Shown here piece after piece: positions 55,323-64,000 of a DNA stretch of 64,000 bases; position 1 is the first letter of the stretch; each line of letters starts with the position of its first letter. Below the pieces are notes generated by a model, which was not told the origin of the DNA, did no database searches, and worked only from the letters and a program-made list of their open reading frames with translations. Origin of the DNA: Batillaria attramentaria (taxonomy: Eukaryota > Mollusca > Gastropoda > Batillariidae); the NCBI GenBank assembly GCA_018292915.2, contig JACVVK020000094.1:100001-164000 (forward strand). The letters run 5' to 3'. The translations under genes were made by a program, and so were the position numbers.

Positions 55323-56766
55323 ATGAAGCTCCTGTTTTTGTTGTGTCTGATCATCGCTGCATTGGCATCTTGCCAGGTACTTGTATTTTGCTATACTTAA
55401 AAACCCGCGATAACAGCCTGTGTCCTGTCTGCACTGAAAATACGTAAAATACTGAGCCTTAAAATATTTTACGAACGCACGGCTGTATCGAGATGTGCTG
55501 CAAATGTTGGAGATATTGGGTCTAATTTTAAAGATATTTTGAAGAAGGCTGCAGTTTGTCTGCATGTGGGTAACAAGTTTCAATGTAATGAAATGTAAAG
55601 ACATAGGCCATGATATATTGAAACGCCAACGGTATGTCATAATTTTATATTATAGTTTGGCACACAATGGATATGTCATTCATCTGTGGAACCCCCGCAC
55701 AAATGGGGGAGCCGGGATAGCCGAATGGTAGTGCGTTGGACTCTCAATGCTCGCGTCGTGAGTTAGAATATCGGCTGGGACCAAATATTTGTGCTGGCCT
55801 TTTTCTCGTTGTCCCGTCTTTGATATCACCCTTACGTGGTGGAAAAGGACGTTAAACTCCTAACCCCCCCCCCCCACCGCCCCGCACAAATGTCTACAAA
55901 TGTACGGCCAATTCGCGATGTCGCCCATCTGTCCGTGTAAGTAATATTACATATTTCGCTGTCTCAGGCCGAGGTGGGTACACCGTGCACATCCCAGGAC
56001 CAGTGTGCTGATGACGAGTGTTGTCAGATCGTCAACATGATCGTCGCCAGCAGGAAACGACAGCTCCTCGTGAAGCCCATCGGTGGCCCTAACACTTCAG
56101 GTGAGATCTGTCATTACGGGAGTTTTACAAGCACCAATACTATGTTTATTAATCAGATATGTTTGTTCTTTCAATTTTTGCAGGTTCATGTCACTGGACA
56201 CATCAAAGAAAGCGTTATTAAATTTTGCTAACATCGGATAACTTGTTCGTCAAAGCCATATGATATACATGACTGGATGATGGTGTGATTTGTATTGTAT
56301 TTTGGATTGAAATTGATGTGCTGTTTGCTTTGTTGTGATTTCTTTAGCTGTATTTTGTATATTGTTGTACATTGTTATCACGTTCTTTGAATTTTTATAT
56401 TCCTCCGTACCCCAAAACAGGGAGAAAGAAATAACATCTTTGAATCTATTGACAGTGTCATCCTATGAGCTCCCCCTTCTTCCCCCTCCAACCCCCCCCC
56501 CCCCCCCCGCCCCAACGCACAAAGATCGCCATGACCTACCACCCACCCACAGCCCGAATTTCACATTGCAATAGTAATGGGCAACTGTCTTCCTCAAAGG
56601 AACGTGTCAGAAGTACAAGACTGAAGGCGAGTCCTGCAGCTCCATAGCGGTCATGAATGGTTACTGTGGCTGTAAGCCTGGGTTGAGATGTACACCCATT
56701 GATCTCAACCTTGTTGGCGGACTGGCGCGCCGCATGGAACTGCCGGCAACGTGCGAGGCCAGTTGA
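55323..56766 (+). CDS. Secreted ten-cysteine peptide D (prokineticin/colipase-like), three exons
   Basis: Exons are 55323-55376, 55968-56100 and 56600-56766, totalling 354 bp (117 residues). The leader is MKLLFLLCLIIAALASCQ, nearly that of gene C. Exon 2 has AEVGTPC, CTSQDQC, DECC, then ASRKRQLLVKPIGGPNTS. Exon 3 has GTCQKYKTEGESC, NGYCGCKPGLRC and LARRMELPATCEAS. Acceptors end TGTCTCAG and TTCCTCAAAG, and donors are GTACTT and GTGAGA. It keeps the uninterrupted exon 3 acceptor, so it shows the ancestral state of the C/D pair. Poly(A) signal AATAAA at about 56821. The K-R-Q triplet in exon 2 is a possible prohormone-convertase site that would expose an N-terminal Gln. That is inference only. 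Confidence 0.9.
55704..55882 (+). mobile_element. tRNA-derived SINE, family 1 (full length)
   Basis: GGGAGCCGGGATAGCCGAAT head, degraded B box (GAGTTAGAATATCGG), GATATCACCCTTACGTGG and GGACGTTAAACTCC plus a C-run. It lies in intron 1 of peptide gene D. Confidence 0.87.
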
Positions 56767-56820
56767 AACGTCTGACCAACAAGTTGGGAATTGTTCGGAT
56801 CGACTGAAATGTCCAGTAGA

Positions 56821-56826
56821 AATAAA
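56821..56826 (+). terminator. Poly(A) signal of peptide gene D
   Basis: AATAAA lies 55 bp after the stop, in the same context (AATAAATGATGGTCTAAA) as in gene C. Confidence 0.65.
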
Positions 56827-56862
56827 TGATGGTCTAAAGTTTATGCCATGCGCTGAATGGGC

Positions 56863-56867
<5 letters not shown>

Positions 56868-56932
<65 letters not shown>
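56868..56932. repeat. (GT)n microsatellite
   Basis: It immediately follows the 3' end of peptide gene D. Confidence 0.95.
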
Positions 56933-56934
<2 letters not shown>

Positions 56935-57116
56935 CTGCAGCTGGATAATGAGACGTAAAAATGAACTTCAAGACCTCAAACTTATACGAACACCTGCAAA
57001 GACCTCACCGGGACGCAGTCTTGTCTACTGCCGCATGAGCAAAAACAGACGTTTACGGGACCATGGTACAGGTCAGCGTAGGACACAGATTTCAATACTG
57101 TGCAAACGAAACATTT

Positions 57117-57122
57117 CTCGCG

Positions 57123-57221
<99 letters not shown>

Positions 57222-57235
57222 GCGCGCGCGCGACT
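57117..57235. repeat. (GC)n-(CA)n-(GC)n compound microsatellite
   Basis: About 90 bp of CA bracketed by GCGCGCGC on both sides, between peptide genes D and E. Confidence 0.95.
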
Positions 57236-57249
57236 GATCAAAATAAATC

Positions 57250-57256
57250 TTTATCT
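57250..57256 (-). promoter_or_regulatory. GATA-type site upstream of peptide gene E
   Basis: AGATAAA on the minus strand, about 146 bp before the ATG. Confidence 0.4.
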
Positions 57257-57396
57257 CCTTGACCCAAGATATAGTCCTTCTTTGTGAGAAGTTTCGAGAC
57301 AGGCAGTGACGAGGTCAGTGCTTACTACACACACGGAGACACACAATACGTTCAACTGTTCAGTTCTCATTGCACAACTTTCGCGACTCCATCAGA

Positions 57397-61097
<3,701 letters not shown>

Positions 61098-61180
61098 GAG
61101 CAGGCTTGAATGGTTGAAAGTCCTTGAAACTGTGGCGTGTTGTTTTACTGTTGTGGTTTCATCCACAGCCCCCCTGGCCC

Positions 61181-61186
61181 AATAAA
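61181..61186 (+). terminator. Poly(A) signal of peptide gene E
   Basis: AATAAA lies 84 bp after the stop codon. Confidence 0.6.
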
Positions 61187-61540
61187 ACGCGGCACGCAAT
61201 TGTGGTCTTTCAGTTTGAATCTTTCATTTTTGCTTCAGCACTGGGTGATGGCATGTGGCCTCAGTCATCTTCTTCTTCTTGTTCTTCCTCTTCTTATTTT
61301 TATTATTGTTATTTTGCGTCTCAAGAAAAGTTTGTAAGTGACCATCCGACTGTATCAGACACATACAAAACAGGCCGCTCAGCACATTTTTATTTTATGA
61401 GAAACAGTTTGGGGATTGCCTAAAATGAAATAGTTACTTCCTGCTGCGTGTTCCTTTTCTCGGCGAACACCTTGGGGACCCGCAAATGGGGTTTGCCCAT
61501 AATATATATTACATGTAACAGGGTATCATCTACTTATATA

Positions 61541-61950
61541 CAGCCTTCACAAAAAGTTAAGGACCACTTGCAAATATCATTCAACTTGTCGTGGTGGCAT
61601 GCTGGTGTAGTGCTGAACATCGCTGAAACGGCGGCTTATGTAGGCAAACAAATGAGCACAGTTCATAACCAGGGATGCATTCTTTGACCTGCATCTCATT
61701 TTTGCCGTGCAGAAAGCCCCAGGTATCGCTCACTGAACACTGAACCTCGGTCTAGTTTTGCCGAAATTGCAGATTTTCAAACGCGCCAAGCATGCTGTGT
61801 GACACGCACGTGCCATCCACACAGTGGTCGCCATGTTCACTAATTACCCCTTAACCTTTTACGGGAAAAATCTTATTCGTTTATTTTTTTCTGATTTATT
61901 GAAACTGTCACCCATTATGTTGACTGGTCCTTAACGTTTTGTGAAGACTG
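61541..61950. mobile_element. 410-bp mariner-like nonautonomous element with TA target duplication
   Basis: The left end CAGCCTTCACAAAAAGTTAA and the reverse complement of the right end CAGTCTTCACAAAACGTTAA both continue to GGACCA. TA flanks both sides. There is no transposase frame. Confidence 0.88.
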
Positions 61951-62493
61951 TATATTATATATAGCGCCATTGCAACTTTCGTTCCGTTGCTTACGTCACT
62001 ATCGGTACTCTTGGCTTTGCGCAAGCGCACTCGGCCGTTTTTGGCTGGTTGTCGAAGTACATTTTATCCAAGTCGGCGTGAGTTTTTCGTAACTACAACA
62101 AATATACTTTTTTGTCCCATAACAGACATGTCATTGACTACATTTTCCATCAAGCTTTCACCAGGTTGGCGAATGTTTAGTCCTAAAACGCGAATTTTAA
62201 CTAAATCGGTCTGGAAACATACTGGGTGAGGGCCGTCTGCTTCGGGAATCGTTATCCTGGCATTTTAAGGCTTGCCTAAGCTTCATTTTTTTTTCAGCTA
62301 TCTCCCTCTCCGATATCAATCACTGAAAAGACATGGGGACAGGTACTGCAACCCCTTCCTCCTTGCCCCCTCCTCCCCCCCCCCCCCCCACCGCATACCC
62401 CCAACCCCCTCCCCGCATGCCCCCCCCCCCACCTTCTCTTCTGGTCCATATATAAATTATGTGTCTGAACCCGTCTCCTTTCTTCAGCCACGG

Positions 62494-62662
62494 GGAGCCG
62501 GGGTGGTCGAATGGTAGAGCGTTCGACTTCTAATGCTCGGGTCGTGAAGTTCGATCCCGGCTGGGGCCAAATATTTGTGCTGGCTTTTTCATCGTTGCCC
62601 CGTCTTTGATATCACCCTATGTGGTGGAAAAGGACGTTAAACCCCCAAACACCCACCCACTC
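62494..62662 (+). mobile_element. tRNA-derived SINE, family 1 (full length)
   Basis: GGAGCCGGGGTGGTCGAATG, AAGTTCGATCCCGGCTGGGG, GATATCACCCTATGTGG and AAGGACGTTAAACCCCC. It lies upstream of peptide gene F. Confidence 0.87.
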
Positions 62663-62719
62663 TTCTTCAGCCACCTTTCAAAAGCAAAGCATGATGACGT
62701 CACGAAACTAGACGTACTC

Positions 62720-62726
62720 GTTATCT
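62720..62726 (-). promoter_or_regulatory. GATA-type site upstream of peptide gene F
   Basis: AGATAAC on the minus strand, about 164 bp before the ATG. Confidence 0.4.
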
Positions 62727-62884
62727 TTGCAGCAGGGGCAGGTGCTGCGGTCTACTTAGTCCAGTGCCTGTCCGTTTTCTCACCGGAGATAAGGCCAGTC
62801 AGTGTCAGTGTCAGAGCGTGACAAGCCGGTTAACTGAGTCTATTAATTTTGTCCGTGAATTCTTCTCAATTGAAAACTGCCAGC

Positions 62885-64000
62885 ATGCGACCGCTCCTGA
62901 CGTTCAGCGTCTTGATCGTTATCGTGGCAGCAGCAGAGGTGGGTATCGATTTTGTTTGAACGTTGTAGCCAGTCACCTCCTACTACAAATGGGGCAAATA
63001 ATGAAACAAATAGTGCTGTTTTAGTAAAATGTGTGCCCGTGAATGCATGCAACTGTTTTCAGGACAAAGCTAAATGTATAAGAATGCACATTAATAATAA
63101 TAATAATGACTATTGTACAGACGCTTTATCCATAATCATGAATCGGCTCAAAGCGCCGCGAACTGCGAACGCACGCTCACATGAATCACACGCATTCTCT
63201 CACACACTGGACATAAACACATTACAATCACGTGGTGCGAAGGGTCAGCTCAGCTATTTAAATTTCGGAATTTAGAATTGCATTTATTTTTCAAATTTGG
63301 TGGGCTGAACATTTCCAAAGCAGAGGGGGAGGAAGCCGGAGTACCCGGAGAGAACCCCCGACGATCGGCCCGAATGAACGGTGCCACATACGACAAGGAA
63401 AATTTCTTCGCCCCGAGTGGGACTCGAACCCCTGACCTCTCGCATTGGTGACAAGTCTCTTAACCACTAGACCACCGACCGCCCCTATGTACCAATAACA
63501 TAACGTACATGCTTTTCAGTGTTTGCTTCTATACATATTAAGAAGTTTGAGCTTGTTCAAGTGCGATAAGTGGAACGCGGAAGCCTGCACGATGAACTGA
63601 AACCCCAGCCGTGGTAAATTCTGTGGTTGAGTGACCTTGTTTCTGCACTTTCTTCGCTCATGTCAGTCAGCTCATATTGTAAACTTTAATACTGTTTGTA
63701 GCATGTCTGCGTTACTCGTAACTTGGGCATATTTTCCAGCTACTGTACTATGCACCATACCAGTCATGTTTATGTTCTCAATGTTTGTCTGTGTGCGAGA
63801 AATGTGTAGTGAGGGCGATTTTGATTATAATATAATATGTACGTATTGACATAGCTGCCCGTGGTGATATAATTTTGACTGTATCGTGGCTTTAAAAGCC
63901 CCTTGGGCTCAGAGCCGGTAATAAAAAATCTTCTTGGAAATCTTCTTGAAGGCTGTAGGGCAACCATGCACGTCCCAGGACCAGTGTGCTGCTGACGAGT
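62885..64000 (+). CDS. Secreted cysteine-rich peptide F (prokineticin/colipase-like), partial at window edge
   Basis: Exon 1 is 62885-62938 (leader MRPLLTFSVLIVIVAAAE, donor GTGGGT). Exon 2 starts at 63952 after the acceptor CTTCTTGAAG and runs off the window, reading AVGQPC, CTSQDQCAADE. The leader differs from the MKL type of B-E, and exon 2 lacks the usual AEVG start. Intron 1 carries a family 2 SINE and possible LINE 3' sequence up to the acceptor. The third exon must lie beyond the window, so intactness cannot be judged. Confidence 0.8.
63090..63486 (-). mobile_element. tRNA-derived SINE, family 2 (full length)
   Basis: Minus-strand copy with head GGGCGGTCGGTGGTCTAGTG near 63485 and (ATT)n tail near 63090. 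It lies in intron 1 of peptide gene F. Confidence 0.87.
63660..63945 (+). mobile_element. Possible retroelement 3' UTR before peptide gene F exon 2
   Basis: The segment ends GCTTTAAAAGCCCCTTGGGC, CAGAGCCGGTAATAAAAAAT and CTTCTTGG. This resembles the 3' ends of CR1/RTE-like LINEs. No coding part was recognised, so this is tentative. Confidence 0.35.

Overview
This window reads as nuclear DNA of an animal. Its genes are split by GT-AG introns of up to about 5 kb. It is full of (CA)n/(GT)n/(CT)n microsatellites, at least six tRNA-derived SINE-like families, 5'-truncated LINEs, a Penelope-like fragment, MITEs and several minisatellites. This repeat mix, together with small secreted cysteine-rich peptides, suggests a mollusc, probably a marine gastropod. 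That assignment is an inference from overall character, not from a diagnostic gene.

Two tandem gene families were found. On the minus strand, roughly 3.3-39.5 kb, lie three TMEM26-like multi-pass membrane protein genes. Gene 1 (3304-11685) is complete in five exons, about 387 residues. Gene 2 (25199-30727) and gene 3 (32717-39498) each have four recognised exons, but their extreme 5' ends are unresolved. Genes 2 and 3 share exon sizes (127 bp and 198 bp). Gene 1 lacks one of their introns and has two others. A 98%-identical fragment of gene 1 exon 1 lies in its own first intron (10399-10577).

On the plus strand, from 44.5 kb to the right edge, lie six head-to-tail genes (called A to F here) for small secreted peptides. 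A to E are complete and F runs off the end. Each has an 18-codon signal-peptide exon, a second exon with C-x5-C-x4-CC, and a third exon with six more cysteines including C-x-C-x5-C. This ten-cysteine layout matches the prokineticin/colipase-like (MIT/AVIT) fold. Every copy has an AGATAA motif 83-194 bp upstream of its start codon. This cluster is the main biological find of the window.

The DNA between and inside the genes is almost all repeats. 11.7-25.2 kb is intergenic: compound microsatellites (a 560-bp block at 13.1 kb), a LINE 3' end, a SINE, and a 30-bp minisatellite at 23.2-24.6 kb. Gene 3 intron 2 holds a Penelope-like GIY-YIG fragment and a LINE that is itself interrupted by a TA-flanked MITE. 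39.5-44.5 kb, between the two clusters, is SINEs, a near-perfect 32-bp hairpin and microsatellite. Three TMEM26 features involve tandem repeats touching gene structure. Gene 1 ends its coding sequence inside a minisatellite, gene 1 intron 2 carries a triplicated splice-acceptor segment, and gene 2 intron 3 carries about 17 copies of a 45-bp unit that contains an acceptor-like site.

Exon boundaries come from reading frame, GT/AG sites, phase and agreement between paralogues. No transcript evidence was available. Element family names are from motifs and recall, not database searches.
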